Below, piece by piece: positions 1 to 7,309 of a DNA stretch of 16,124 bases. The DNA lies in NCBI GenBank assembly GCA_964393335.1, contig CAYMTN010000121.1, positions 1 to 16,124 of the forward strand, read 5' to 3'. The stretch comes from CAYMTN01 sp964393335 (lineage in GTDB: Bacteria > Chloroflexota > Anaerolineae > Aggregatilineales > Aggregatilineaceae). The translations under genes and the position numbers were made by a program. How positions within the stretch are numbered: position 1 is the stretch's first letter; each line of letters starts with the position of its first letter. A model generated the notes under the pieces. That model ran no database searches. It worked only from the letters and a program-made list of their open reading frames with translations, and had not been told where the DNA came from.

Positions 1-39
1 GATTGCTTCAGCTTGTTCACCACAATGCGTGCATTTCAT
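1..39 (-). CDS. N-terminal fragment of a zinc-ribbon-like protein (cut by window edge)
   Basis: Reading leftward from an ATG at 39-37, 13 codons are visible before the window ends: MKCTHCGEQAEAI. The Cys-x-x-Cys at residues 3-6 is the first half of a typical zinc ribbon or zinc knuckle. A ribosome-binding site (AGGAAA on the minus strand, about 49-54) lies 8 nt before the start, which supports a real gene. Everything beyond residue 13 is outside the window, so family and function cannot be named. It is transcribed away from the nurA-like gene at 411. Confidence 0.6.
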   Translation of the reverse strand, partial: MKCTHCGEQAEAI

Positions 40-141
40 GATCTTGATTTCCTCAGAGAAGGTGCAGCAGTCCGCCCAATGGTTGAGAGTATACACCAAC
101 CGCCCGCGAATGAGAAACGGTGTGGCGGCCCTCACCCCCGA

Positions 142-168
142 CCCCTCTCCCATCAAATAGGCGAGGGG
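142..168. repeat. Short interspersed hairpin repeat (CCCCTCTCC / GGCGAGGGG)
   Basis: Arms at 142-150 and 160-168 pair over nine positions with one mismatch, around a 9-nt loop. The sequence just before (CCCTCACCCCCGA, 129-141) is part of the same familiar element: the form CCCTCACCCC-n-CCCCTCTCCC ... GGGAGAGGGG recurs in intergenic regions of many environmental bacterial genomes. Only one copy is in this window, so the repeat assignment rests on recognition, not on copies seen here. Confidence 0.55.
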
Positions 169-325
169 ACCTGAAGGCCGTGCGTGATGACTCCGTTCTG
201 CGGGGCAGGGCCAGGCGCGGGCAGGCGCGGAATCTGCGTGATGGACGGCTGGCGGGGAGGGCGCTCCCCTTTCCAACCGGGCACAAACCTGTACGCCCGG
301 CAGCATAGACGTGTCTATCAACGAC

Positions 326-354
326 TTGACGCAACAGAACATTAGTGCTAAACT
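326..354 (+). promoter_or_regulatory. Predicted sigma70-type promoter for the nurA-like gene
   Basis: TTGACG (326-331, 5/6 to the -35 consensus) and TAAACT (349-354, 4/6 to the -10 consensus) are separated by exactly 17 bp. Transcription would begin near 361, giving a leader of about 50 nt before the GTG at 411. This is the best-matching promoter in the window. Confidence 0.55.
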
Positions 355-410
355 GACTCCAGATTACGGTTAGGCATGCCGGTAAGTGAACGGGTAGGGA
401 GCTGCGTGAC

Positions 411-1658
411 GTGACCCTGGAATTTGAAAAAGTCGTGCCGCAAGTCGAGCGCATGGGCCGCGCGTTGGCCGCCCGCAACATCACCATGAGCGAGCGCGCG
501 TCAGAAGCGTGGGCGCTGCTGCAAGCGCTGGACGATCTCGAGACGATCCGCGCGCGCATCCAACTGGCCCGCGAGCGTGACGCCGGGTTCCGGGGCGCGG
601 GGCCGCTCACGGGATCGCCGGGCGAGCCGGTCAACCGGGCGTATCCACTGCCACCCGCGCCAGACGGCGCGACGATCCTGGCGGTGGACGGCTCGCAAGT
701 CTACCCCAGCATCCACACGGCGGCCCTGTATTACCTGACCAACATCGGCATTTTTGTCTACCATCACGGGCGCGATCACCTGCCCGAACAGATCACCGAG
801 CCGCGCCTGTTTTTCACGGAAGATACCGTCCGTGATCAAAGTGGGCAGGTCATCACCAACGTGGCGGTCAATGCGCGGCGCAGCGTGATGGAGCTGCAAG
901 TGCTGGCGCGCGAAGCGTGGCACCGCCGCGAGTCCGACGCGCCGCTGCTGGCGATCAGTGATGGGCCGCTGCTGTTTTGGGTCGGCAAGGACGTACCCGA
1001 CGGCAAGCAGTTGGAGCAGGACTACATGGGCGCGCTGGTGCACCTGCACGATACCCACGCCGCCATGCAGCACGAACGCGGCCAATTCGCCGCCCTGACC
1101 GGGTACGTAGACCGCCCGACCAGTTCGTTTGTGATCAGCCTGCTGCACCTGATGAGCCTGGACGATGCGGAAGTCCGCGCGGCGCTGCTGGCGACGAACG
1201 GCAGCCTGGAAGGGCTGACCGACCAACACGTGCTGCTGCGGCTGTTGCAGCCAGGCGAGCGTTCGGCCTTGATGGTCCAACAGTCCCCGCAAAACAAGCG
1301 CTATCACGACAAGGGGGAAAGCCTGGAGATCGCGTTCTTTTACCTGAACGTGGGCGTACTGCACGATTATCACCTGGCGCGGGTCGAAGTGCCGGTGTGG
1401 GTCGCACGCGATCCTGTGATGGTAGATCACGTGCACGCGCTGGTGTATGACCAGTGCCAGATGATGTGGCGCTATCCCTACGCGCTGACCCGCGCCGACG
1501 AACTGGCAGTCGTCCGCGCGCACGAAAAATCCCGCCTGGACGATCTGATCGAGATCGAGCTGCGGCGCAACGCGCAGGTGGTCGACTATTCGGAGAAACT
1601 CGAATCCAAGGCGACCCGGCACGGGCGCACGCGCTACGGCCAGCGGCGCAAACTGTGA
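411..1658 (+). CDS. nurA: NurA-domain nuclease (DNA double-strand-break end processing)
   Basis: This 415-residue protein carries the hallmarks of the NurA domain. An Asp in AVDGS (D93) follows a beta strand, a second acidic motif is ISDGPLLFW (D184), and the C-terminal signature YPYALTRADELAVV lies near 355-369. In characterised archaeal systems NurA is a Mn-dependent 5' exonuclease that forms a ring on the HerA translocase and resects DNA ends. The GTG start at 411 is chosen because AGGGAG at 396-401 gives a 9-nt spacing and a promoter sits just upstream. The stop at 1656-1658 overlaps a TGATACAAT element that may start the next transcript. The following gene encodes a HerA-like barrel, matching the usual herA-nurA pairing. 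Family assignment is confident; activity in this lineage is inferred. Confidence 0.88.
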   Translation: MTLEFEKVVPQVERMGRALAARNITMSERASEAWALLQALDDLETIRARIQLARERDAGFRGAGPLTGSPGEPVNRAYPLPPAPDGATILAVDGSQVYPSIHTAALYYLTNIGIFVYHHGRDHLPEQITEPRLFFTEDTVRDQSGQVITNVAVNARRSVMELQVLAREAWHRRESDAPLLAISDGPLLFWVGKDVPDGKQLEQDYMGALVHLHDTHAAMQHERGQFAALTGYVDRPTSSFVISLLHLMSLDDAEVRAALLATNGSLEGLTDQHVLLRLLQPGERSALMVQQSPQNKRYHDKGESLEIAFFYLNVGVLHDYHLARVEVPVWVARDPVMVDHVHALVYDQCQMMWRYPYALTRADELAVVRAHEKSRLDDLIEIELRRNAQVVDYSEKLESKATRHGRTRYGQRRKL

Positions 1659-1664
1659 TACAAT
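1656..1664 (+). promoter_or_regulatory. Possible extended -10 promoter for the HAS-barrel gene
   Basis: TGATACAAT matches an extended -10 (TGn plus TACAAT) and overlaps the nurA stop codon. No good -35 is present 17 bp upstream. It would give a leader of about 39 nt for the start at 1710. The TACAAT core recurs before the genes at 12944 and 15568, which raises its credibility. Confidence 0.35.
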
Positions 1665-1709
1665 GACGCGCTGCGCCATTCAACGACCAATGAGCACCGG
1701 AAGATCACC

Positions 1710-2315
1710 ATGAACGGACAAACGACTCAACCCATCATCGGCAGTGTGCTGCGTTCCAGCACGGTAGGTTTTGTTTGCGGCACGCGCAGCCAGGATATCG
1801 TCCACCCGTCGTTTGGCGCGTTTGTGCGCACGCGGCACGGCCAGCTCAGCGACATCGACGTGATCGGCCTGATTCACGCGATCAGCATCGACGACGATCC
1901 GCTGGTGCGGCAGATGATCCTGGCGAACAACATGCAGCCCGGCGCTGTCCGCGATCAGCGTGAAAACCGCATGGTCCCGGTGGAGATCAGCGTGGTGAAT
2001 GTCGGCTTCATCCAGCTTGACGTGGTGCATCACACGCTGCCGCCGCGCCCGCCGCTCAGCCTGGACCCGGTCCAGTTGTGCGACGCGGAGACGGTCTGGC
2101 GCTTCACCGAACGGCTGGACTTTCTGCGGCTGGTGTTGAATACCAGCGACGTGCCGACCGAAGAACTGCTCGCGTCGGCGCTCAAACACGCGGCCAGCGC
2201 CCGCCCGGAAGACGAGCGGTACGTGTTTCTGGTGGGGGCCGGACGCCAGTTGGCGGGCTTGCTCAGCCACGATCTGCCGCGTCTGCAGCACCTGCTCAAG
2301 CTGATCAAACCCTGA
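1710..2315 (+). CDS. Stand-alone HAS-barrel (HerA N-terminal-like) protein
   Basis: The protein has 201 residues. The first ~110 resemble the HAS barrel found at the N-terminus of HerA/DUF87 translocases and ATP-synthase subunits: IGSVLRSSTVGFVCG, then a strand of the type HPSFGAFVRT, then DIDVIGLIHAISID. No Walker A or Walker B motif follows, and the remaining ~90 residues look helical and end at LLKLIKP, so the RecA-like ATPase part of HerA is absent. The gene starts 51 bp after the NurA stop. A CGGAAG at 1698-1703 gives a weak ribosome-binding site for the ATG. HAS barrels mediate NurA-HerA contact in archaea, so a role in docking or regulating the nuclease is a reasonable inference. It could instead be a family-specific protein that merely shares the fold. 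Confidence 0.65.
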   Translation: MNGQTTQPIIGSVLRSSTVGFVCGTRSQDIVHPSFGAFVRTRHGQLSDIDVIGLIHAISIDDDPLVRQMILANNMQPGAVRDQRENRMVPVEISVVNVGFIQLDVVHHTLPPRPPLSLDPVQLCDAETVWRFTERLDFLRLVLNTSDVPTEELLASALKHAASARPEDERYVFLVGAGRQLAGLLSHDLPRLQHLLKLIKP

Positions 2316-2329
2316 CCGGCATCCGCCGG
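2316..2329 (+). terminator. Short GC hairpin right after the HAS-barrel stop
   Basis: CCGGC (2316-2320) and GCCGG (2325-2329) pair around ATCC directly behind the TGA at 2313-2315. The sequence that follows is ATTCCCCCTT, not a clear T-tract, so intrinsic termination is doubtful. Confidence 0.25.
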
Positions 2330-2352
2330 ATTCCCCCTTGAAAAAGCGGCAC

Positions 2353-2378
2353 CACAGAGGGCACAGAGAGCCACAGAG
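2353..2378. repeat. CACAGAG triple repeat (interspersed CCACAGAG-type element)
   Basis: CACAGAG occurs three times at 2353-2359, 2362-2368 and 2372-2378, in the form accacagaggg-cacagagag-ccacagagaa. This pattern is a well-known intergenic element in many environmental bacteria and often causes spurious short protein predictions. It lies in the 245-bp gap between the HAS-barrel gene and recD2. Its function is unknown. Confidence 0.6.
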
Positions 2379-2383
2379 AAAGT

Positions 2384-2417
2384 CGAGAAAAGAGAGCCAT
2401 AAGGCCGGATTTTCTCG
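2384..2417. repeat. Inverted repeat next to the CACAGAG element
   Basis: CGAGAAAA (2384-2391) pairs perfectly with TTTTCTCG (2410-2417). A nested GCC/GGC pair (2396-2398 with 2403-2405) can extend the fold around an ATAA loop. It sits 5 bp after the CACAGAG block and may be part of the same mobile or transcribed element. Confidence 0.4.
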
Positions 2418-2467
2418 CTTTTGCTGTGTCGCTGCCTGTTTGCTGCATCTATCCACGCGCCCGATCC

Positions 2468-2497
2468 TTCGCCGCGAACCTGCTCACGCGGTAGAAT
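2468..2497 (+). promoter_or_regulatory. Weak candidate promoter for recD2
   Basis: TAGAAT (2492-2497) in the context GCGGTAGAATAG resembles the GCGGTACAATGG before the gene at 12944. TTCGCC (2468-2473) is the nearest -35-like hexamer, with an 18-bp spacer, and is a poor match. The implied leader is about 57 nt. Confidence 0.3.
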
Positions 2498-2560
2498 AGC
2501 GGCAAGATTCACAGGCCAACCGGGGTTTTGATCACGGTTGGCGTCAGGTAGACAGAGTCC

Positions 2561-4765
2561 ATGAACGCACCCGACGTATTAAGCGGCTCGGTCGAGCACA
2601 TAACCTATTACAACGACGAAACGAACTACTGCGTGCTGCGCCTCAAGCCCGCCCAGTTGATGCTGGGCCGCGATCAACTCGTGACGGTGGTCGGCAATAT
2701 GCCCGAACTCCAGCCCGGCGAAAGCGTGCGGTTGCAGGGGCAGTGGGCCAATCACCCCAAACACGGGCGGCAGTTCCGCGCCGAGGTCGTGACGCAGGTC
2801 CGCCCGGCGACTGTCGAGGCGATCCGGCGCTACCTGGGCAGCGGGCTGATCAAGGGCGTCGGGCCGGTGACAGCAGGCCGCATCGTGGATTTTTTCGCGG
2901 AAGACACGCTCGACGTGCTGGATCGTATGCCGCAGCGCGTGTTGGAGGTGCCGGGCGTCGGCAAACACCGCGCGCGCCTGATCGGTGATGCGTGGGCCGA
3001 ACAGCAGGCCATCAAGGAAGTGATGCTGTTTTTGCAGGGGCACGGCATCAGCAGCGGGCTGGCGGTGAAAATCTACAAGCAGTACGGCGACCAGGCCATC
3101 GAGATCGTCAGCCGGGACCCGTACCGGCTCGCGCAGGATATTTTCGGGATTGGCTTCCGCACGGCGGACAAAATCGCGCAGGATTTGGGCCTGCCGCCGG
3201 ACGCGCCAGGGCGTATCGTGGCGGGCGTGGCGTTCGCCCTCAACGAAGCGACCGATAACGGCCACGTTTTTTTGCCGCGTGATGAGCTGGTCACCAGCGC
3301 CGCCGACATGCTGCAAGTGGATGCCGAACTGGTCGAGCAGGCTATCATGCAGATGGCCGGGCGCGGCGAGGTGATGATCGAATCCGTGCCGATCCCTGAC
3401 GGGTTGGAGCAGGTCGAGGGTCTCTACCTGCCGCCGATGTATTACAGCGAGCGCGGCGCGGCGGCGCGGCTGCGGGCCATGCACGAGACGCCGGGCAGCC
3501 GCCTGGCGGACCTGCGGCGCGCGGATTGGGACAAGCTGCTGCGCGATATCGCCGCCGGCAGCCCGGTCGTGCTGACGCCCCAACAGCAGGGCGCGGTGCG
3601 CTCCGCGCTGACGCACAAAGTCAGCGTGTTGACGGGCGGCCCCGGCACCGGCAAAACAACCACGCTGCGCACTGTGATCGCCGTGCTGGAGCGCACCCGG
3701 CACCGCTTCATGCTGGCGTCGCCCACCGGGCGCGCGGCCAAACGGCTCGGCGAGGCGACCGGCCACCCGGCCCGCACGATTCACCGCCTGTTGGGTTTCA
3801 GCCCGGCGGAACACGGATTCATGCACAACGAGGAAAATCCGCTGGATACGGACATGATCGTCGTGGACGAAGCGTCGATGATCGACCTGATCCTGTTCTA
3901 CAACCTGCTCAAAGCGATTCGCCCTGATACGCATTTGCTGCTGGTCGGTGACATCGACCAACTGCCCAGCGTCGGCGCGGGCAACGTGCTGCACGACGTG
4001 ATTCGCGGCGAGGCGGGGCCGGTCACGCGGCTGGACGCGATCTTCCGGCAGGCATCCACCAGCCAGATCATCCGCAACGCGCACCGCATCAACCAGGGTG
4101 AGTCGCCGGATACGTCCAACCAGAGCGACGATTTTTTCGTGTTTGTCGAAGAAGACCCGCAGCGCGCCGCCGACCTGCTGGTCAACGTGGTGCACGAGCG
4201 CATCCCGGCCAGGTTCGGCCTGGACGCGGTCGAAGACATCCAGGTGCTGGCCCCGATGTATCGCGGGGCGGTGGGCGTGTCGGCGCTGAACGACACCCTG
4301 CAAGAGACGTTGAATCCCAACCCGCGCGGGCGCAAAGCCGAGCGGCGCCTCGCCGGTCGCCTGTTCCGCGTGGGCGACAAGGTGATCCAGACGCGCAACA
4401 ATTATGACAAAGACGTGTTTAACGGCGATATTGGGCGCGTCCACAGCTTTGACATCGCCAATCAAATCATGATCGTGCAGATGGATGAGCGCCGCATCAA
4501 ATACGACTGGGCCGAGGCCGACGAACTGACGCACGCTTACTGCATCAGCGTGCATCGCGCCCAGGGCAGCGAGTATCCGTGTGTCGTCGTGCCGGTCGTC
4601 ACACAACATTACATGATGCTGCAACGTAATTTATTATATACGGCGGTGACGCGCGCCAGGCGGCTTGTCGTGCTGGTCGGCACGCGCCGGGCGATAGCCA
4701 TCGCCGTGCAGAATGACCAGGTGATGCGGCGGTGGAGCGCGCTGGATTGGCGCATCCGGGGGTAG
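2561..4765 (+). CDS. recD2: RecD2-type ATP-dependent 5'-3' DNA helicase (RecD/TraA family)
   Basis: The protein has 734 residues, close to known RecD2 proteins, and is complete. An OB-like N-terminal region opens with GSVEHITYYNDETNYCVLRL. A helix-hairpin-helix block follows (about 90-215, with LIKGVGPVTAGRI and VLEVPGVGKHRARLI). The superfamily 1B motor has Walker A GGPGTGKT at 359-366, Walker B VVDEAS with D436-E437, motif III VGDIDQLPS (D464, Q467), and the late motif VHRAQGSEY around 664-672. The C-terminus carries LLYTAVTRARRL. The N-terminal extension marks RecD2 rather than the RecD subunit of RecBCD. It is expected to act in the cytoplasm in repair or replication-fork processing. The ribosome-binding site before the ATG is weak (AGG at 2546-2548). 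It lies downstream of the NurA and HAS-barrel genes, forming a repair cluster. Confidence 0.95.
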   Translation: MNAPDVLSGSVEHITYYNDETNYCVLRLKPAQLMLGRDQLVTVVGNMPELQPGESVRLQGQWANHPKHGRQFRAEVVTQVRPATVEAIRRYLGSGLIKGVGPVTAGRIVDFFAEDTLDVLDRMPQRVLEVPGVGKHRARLIGDAWAEQQAIKEVMLFLQGHGISSGLAVKIYKQYGDQAIEIVSRDPYRLAQDIFGIGFRTADKIAQDLGLPPDAPGRIVAGVAFALNEATDNGHVFLPRDELVTSAADMLQVDAELVEQAIMQMAGRGEVMIESVPIPDGLEQVEGLYLPPMYYSERGAAARLRAMHETPGSRLADLRRADWDKLLRDIAAGSPVVLTPQQQGAVRSALTHKVSVLTGGPGTGKTTTLRTVIAVLERTRHRFMLASPTGRAAKRLGEATGHPARTIHRLLGFSPAEHGFMHNEENPLDTDMIVVDEASMIDLILFYNLLKAIRPDTHLLLVGDIDQLPSVGAGNVLHDVIRGEAGPVTRLDAIFRQASTSQIIRNAHRINQGESPDTSNQSDDFFVFVEEDPQRAADLLVNVVHERIPARFGLDAVEDIQVLAPMYRGAVGVSALNDTLQETLNPNPRGRKAERRLAGRLFRVGDKVIQTRNNYDKDVFNGDIGRVHSFDIANQIMIVQMDERRIKYDWAEADELTHAYCISVHRAQGSEYPCVVVPVVTQHYMMLQRNLLYTAVTRARRLVVLVGTRRAIAIAVQNDQVMRRWSALDWRIRG

Positions 4766-4774
4766 TCATCCCCC
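4758..4774 (+). other. Small hairpin spanning the recD2 stop codon
   Basis: GGGGG (4758-4762) and CCCCC (4770-4774) are separated by TAGTCAT, which contains the TAG stop. It has no T-tract, so it is not an obvious terminator. It could affect translation termination or mRNA stability before the lipoprotein gene 24 bp downstream. Confidence 0.3.
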
Positions 4775-4798
4775 AGGCGAGGGCGAAACGAGGCATGT

Positions 4799-6250
4799 AT
4801 GTTCATGACAGGGTTATGGCGACAGCGCATCCGGTCGGGCGGGGCGGCGTTGGTACTGACGGCGCTGGTGGTGGCCGGGTGCGGCGGGGACGGCGGGGAC
4901 GGCGACGCGGTCGGAGCGCCGCTGCAAACGGTCGAGCGCCCGCCTACGCTGGCCCCGACGGCTGGCGTGGGATCGCCGTTTGAAGGGCTGCCCGCCGCCG
5001 CCAATGGCGAGCTGCGCTTGCCCCTGATCGAAGACCTGCCGGGCGGGCTGCTTTTTTTGAAGGACGACGTACTCTATTTGAGCTGGTTCGACGGCGAGGG
5101 TCCGGCCCTGGTCGCAGACGTGGTGCATCCTTTCATGATTGAGCCGTCGCCGGATGGCAGCGCGGTCGTGTATCCCGCCGGGGAAACCGAGCGCGTGGTC
5201 GGCTACGGCGGCATGGCGTACACCCGGTTCAGTTACGTCCTGACGATGACCGATCTATACACGGTGGAAAGCACGCCGTTGTTAAACGTGGGCGACGAGC
5301 GCGGCGTATCCGGCCTGTTTTTAGGGTGGGCCCCCGACAGCCAATCGGTCATCGTGTGGGATACCAACAGCCTGCTGCTGGCGCGGCGCAGCGGCGAGAT
5401 CATCGCGCTGCCGGATACCGACACCGCCGCGTGGCAGCCGGGGATTCATACCGTCGCGTGGCTGCCGGATAGCTCGGTGCTGCTGTTCGCCACCAAAGAA
5501 CCGGCGGGCGGCTCCGGTTCGCCGGATGGCACGGGCGAGCCGCGTCTGGCCGTGTATCGGTACGATCCGGCCACCGCCGAACGCACCATGCTGGACCTCA
5601 ATATCACCGACCTGGCGCTGCTCGACTTCATGTACCTGGAAAAAACGCTGCACGAGCATGGCACCATCTATGCGGAAACCTTCAACGCCACTCACCGCGC
5701 GGCACGCCTGCCGGACGGCTCGCGCGTGTACATCGACTGGCCGCTGCCGGTCAAGTCGTTCCAGGCCGACGTGTGCTCGACGTGGGAGATTCGCCAACAG
5801 GCGCAAGGCGAAACCGATCCGCCGCAGACGCTGTATACGGTCGACGACACGACGTTTTTGACCGACCTGACCGCGCTGCCGGATGGATCGCTGTTGTTTT
5901 TGCGGTGGGCGCTGGCCGGCTGCCAGTTTTCCGGCGTGATGGACGTGCAGCTCATCCGTCTTGTGCCGGGGCAGGAGCCGCAGGTCATCACCGACGAGAT
6001 CGATCCCGGCTCGAATGCGAATCCCAACACCGTGATCATGTTGGGTTACCAGCGCGGGCGCAAATACACGGTGTCGCCGGACGGGCGTTATGTATTTTGG
6101 GTCGGGGGCGGCAGCGACACGAACACTTCGTCGATCCGCGTGACCGATCTGGAATACGACGTCACGGCGACCTTGCTGACGGACGTCATGAGGCCGTTTG
6201 AGATCGGCGGTTTTGAGGACGTTTTCTGGGTGCCGCAGCCGGAAGATTGA
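4799..6250 (+). CDS. Putative lipoprotein with TolB/WD40-like beta-propeller
   Basis: The 483-residue product has a basic N-terminus, a hydrophobic stretch (about 15-26) and a good lipobox VAGC with the lipidated Cys at 28, then a Gly/Asp-rich spacer. The mature part holds several propeller-like strands: MIEPSPDGSAVVYPAG, FLGWAPDSQSVIVWD, TVAWLPDSSVLLFAT and YTVSPDGRYVFWVGG. These SPDG/PDS motifs are typical of TolB-like or WD40-like blades. No catalytic residues are apparent, so ligand and role are unknown; surface binding or a structural function is likely. GAGG at 4790-4793 lies 5 nt before the ATG at 4799; an in-frame ATG at 4805 is an alternative. It follows recD2 by 33 bp and could be co-transcribed, although a repair link is not implied. 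Confidence 0.72.
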   Translation: MFMTGLWRQRIRSGGAALVLTALVVAGCGGDGGDGDAVGAPLQTVERPPTLAPTAGVGSPFEGLPAAANGELRLPLIEDLPGGLLFLKDDVLYLSWFDGEGPALVADVVHPFMIEPSPDGSAVVYPAGETERVVGYGGMAYTRFSYVLTMTDLYTVESTPLLNVGDERGVSGLFLGWAPDSQSVIVWDTNSLLLARRSGEIIALPDTDTAAWQPGIHTVAWLPDSSVLLFATKEPAGGSGSPDGTGEPRLAVYRYDPATAERTMLDLNITDLALLDFMYLEKTLHEHGTIYAETFNATHRAARLPDGSRVYIDWPLPVKSFQADVCSTWEIRQQAQGETDPPQTLYTVDDTTFLTDLTALPDGSLLFLRWALAGCQFSGVMDVQLIRLVPGQEPQVITDEIDPGSNANPNTVIMLGYQRGRKYTVSPDGRYVFWVGGGSDTNTSSIRVTDLEYDVTATLLTDVMRPFEIGGFEDVFWVPQPED

Positions 6251-6308
6251 ACCCTGTCACGCTGGTACGGATACTGCAACATGCAGGTGGCGGCGCTGCT
6301 GACGACGA

Positions 6309-6330
6309 TCCGCAGTCTATCCGGTGCGGA
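6309..6330. terminator. Possible hairpin between convergent genes
   Basis: TCCGCA (6309-6314) and TGCGGA (6325-6330) form a perfect 6-bp stem with a 10-nt loop in the 113-bp gap between the converging lipoprotein and MscS genes. No T-tract is seen on either side, so a bidirectional terminator is only a suggestion. Confidence 0.25.
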
Positions 6331-6363
6331 CGGTTCTGAAGCGCTGGTTTGGCTGCCCGTATC

Positions 6364-7152
6364 TTAACTCGCCAGTTCGACGTTCATCTCGGCCAGGCGT
6401 TCCTGTACCAGCGCCAGCAGACGGGGGCGCATCTCGGCGGCTTTGCCGAAGCGGGCTTTGACGAGCAGCGTCAGCTCGACTTGCTGCCCGATCACGCCGG
6501 ACGGGCTGATGACCTGCCAGGGTTCGAGCAGATTGGGCAGCAGCGAAACCGCGTCCTGGCCCAGGTCTTCCAGGATGGGCAGCACGGCGGAAAGCTGGGC
6601 CGCCGGGATTTTCAGCGTCACGTTCGACGTGCTGAACCGACCCCGGCTGAAGTTGCGGATGACGCGTATCTCACCGTTCGGCACGACATACAGCTCGCCG
6701 CTGGTAGCGCGGATCAAGGTCGTGCGCAGCCGGATTTTTTCGACTACGCCCTCGATGCCCAGCACCTCCAGTTTTTCGCCAATGTCAAAGGTGTCTTCGA
6801 AGATGAAGCCCAGGCCGGTCAAAAAATCGCTGATCAGTGGGCGCGCACCCAGGCCAAACGCGGCGCTGAACAGGCCGACCATCCAGATCAGCGTCGTCGA
6901 ATCCACGAAACGTCCCAGCGCGAACAGCGTGGCGATCAGAAACGCCGCAAAACTGACAGCGCTCGCCAACAGACCGTGCAGCGTGTGTTGGCGTTCCTGG
7001 CGCAGCCGCAGCCCGCTGGGAACGTGGCCGCTGATCCCTACAAAACGCCCGACGATACGCGCCGACAGCCGGTACACGATCCAGGCCAGCAGATAGGCGA
7101 TGACGATCGGCAGCACGTATTCGAGGGTCGTATCCCGCAAGTCGTTTATCAT
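6364..7152 (-). CDS. MscS-family small-conductance mechanosensitive channel
   Basis: The 262-residue protein has three hydrophobic segments (about 12-30, 60-80 and 86-118), then a beta-domain and an alpha/beta C-terminal part. The pore-helix region reads MVGLFSAAFGLGARPLISD, followed by FIFEDTFDIGEKLEV and the family signature VVPNGEI. This is the core three-helix MscS architecture without extra N-terminal helices. The family gates ion flow on membrane tension and protects cells from osmotic downshock. The start at 7152 follows a weak GGAACG site about 12 nt upstream. It is divergent from the esterase gene at 7310 and has its own predicted promoter at 7195-7223. The gene to its left converges on it. 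Confidence 0.92.
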   Translation of the reverse strand: MINDLRDTTLEYVLPIVIAYLLAWIVYRLSARIVGRFVGISGHVPSGLRLRQERQHTLHGLLASAVSFAAFLIATLFALGRFVDSTTLIWMVGLFSAAFGLGARPLISDFLTGLGFIFEDTFDIGEKLEVLGIEGVVEKIRLRTTLIRATSGELYVVPNGEIRVIRNFSRGRFSTSNVTLKIPAAQLSAVLPILEDLGQDAVSLLPNLLEPWQVISPSGVIGQQVELTLLVKARFGKAAEMRPRLLALVQERLAEMNVELAS

Positions 7153-7194
7153 ATGTGAGTCGTTCCATCATCTGAATGTGAGCGCATGGTAGAG

Positions 7195-7223
7195 AGTGTA
7201 CCAGCGAATGTCCGGTCTGATAA
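7195..7223 (-). promoter_or_regulatory. Predicted promoter for the MscS gene
   Basis: On the minus strand, TTATCA (7223-7218, 4/6 to -35) and TACACT (7200-7195, 4/6 to -10) are exactly 17 bp apart, and TGG precedes TACACT as an extended -10. Transcription would start near 7188, about 36 nt before the ATG. Confidence 0.45.
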
Positions 7224-7230
7224 CGGCCAG

Positions 7231-7261
7231 TTGCACCTCAGGACGGCTGGTCACGTATAAA
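7231..7261 (+). promoter_or_regulatory. Candidate promoter for the tandem esterase gene
   Basis: TTGCAC (7231-7236) and TATAAA (7256-7261) are separated by 19 bp, slightly long. The element lies back to back with the predicted MscS promoter. A later TATGAT at 7265-7270 lacks a partner -35. Confidence 0.35.
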
Positions 7262-7309
7262 CGATATGATCGTCGATCTTTTTAGCACGGAACAAACGAG
7301 GGCAGAACC

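Larger units (their letters stand above)
40..410. other. Intergenic gap between divergent genes
   Basis: I see no convincing gene in this 371-bp gap. Short open frames on both strands have no coding character; the plus-strand one at 120-308 simply translates the hairpin repeat. The gap holds that repeat (142-168), a 9-bp direct repeat CAGGCGCGG at 212-220 and 222-230, and a promoter at 326-354 that should drive the nurA-like gene. Confidence 0.6.

Noticed and set aside
212..230. CAGGCGCGG direct repeat as a possible operator or iteron
   Set aside because: Only two copies are present, far from the promoter at 326, and both are simple GC-rich sequence.
501..1679. 392-codon open frame antisense to the nurA-like gene
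   Set aside because: The plus strand has the NurA motifs, a promoter and a ribosome-binding site.
1690..1713. Tiny frame ATG...TGA encoding MSTGRSP, overlapping the HAS-barrel start as ATGA
   Set aside because: It has no ribosome-binding site and only seven codons; the ATGA overlap is suggestive of coupling but could easily be chance.
2030..2512. Minus-strand frame across the gap between the HAS-barrel gene and recD2
   Set aside because: Its translation through the gap is the typical artefact of the CACAGAG repeat, and the rest is antisense to the HAS-barrel gene.
2579..4624. 681-codon open frame antisense to recD2
   Set aside because: It is the complement of a clear RecD2 gene with all helicase motifs; long antisense frames are expected in GC-rich DNA with strong third-position bias. 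The His/Arg/Gln-rich translation has no recognisable domain.
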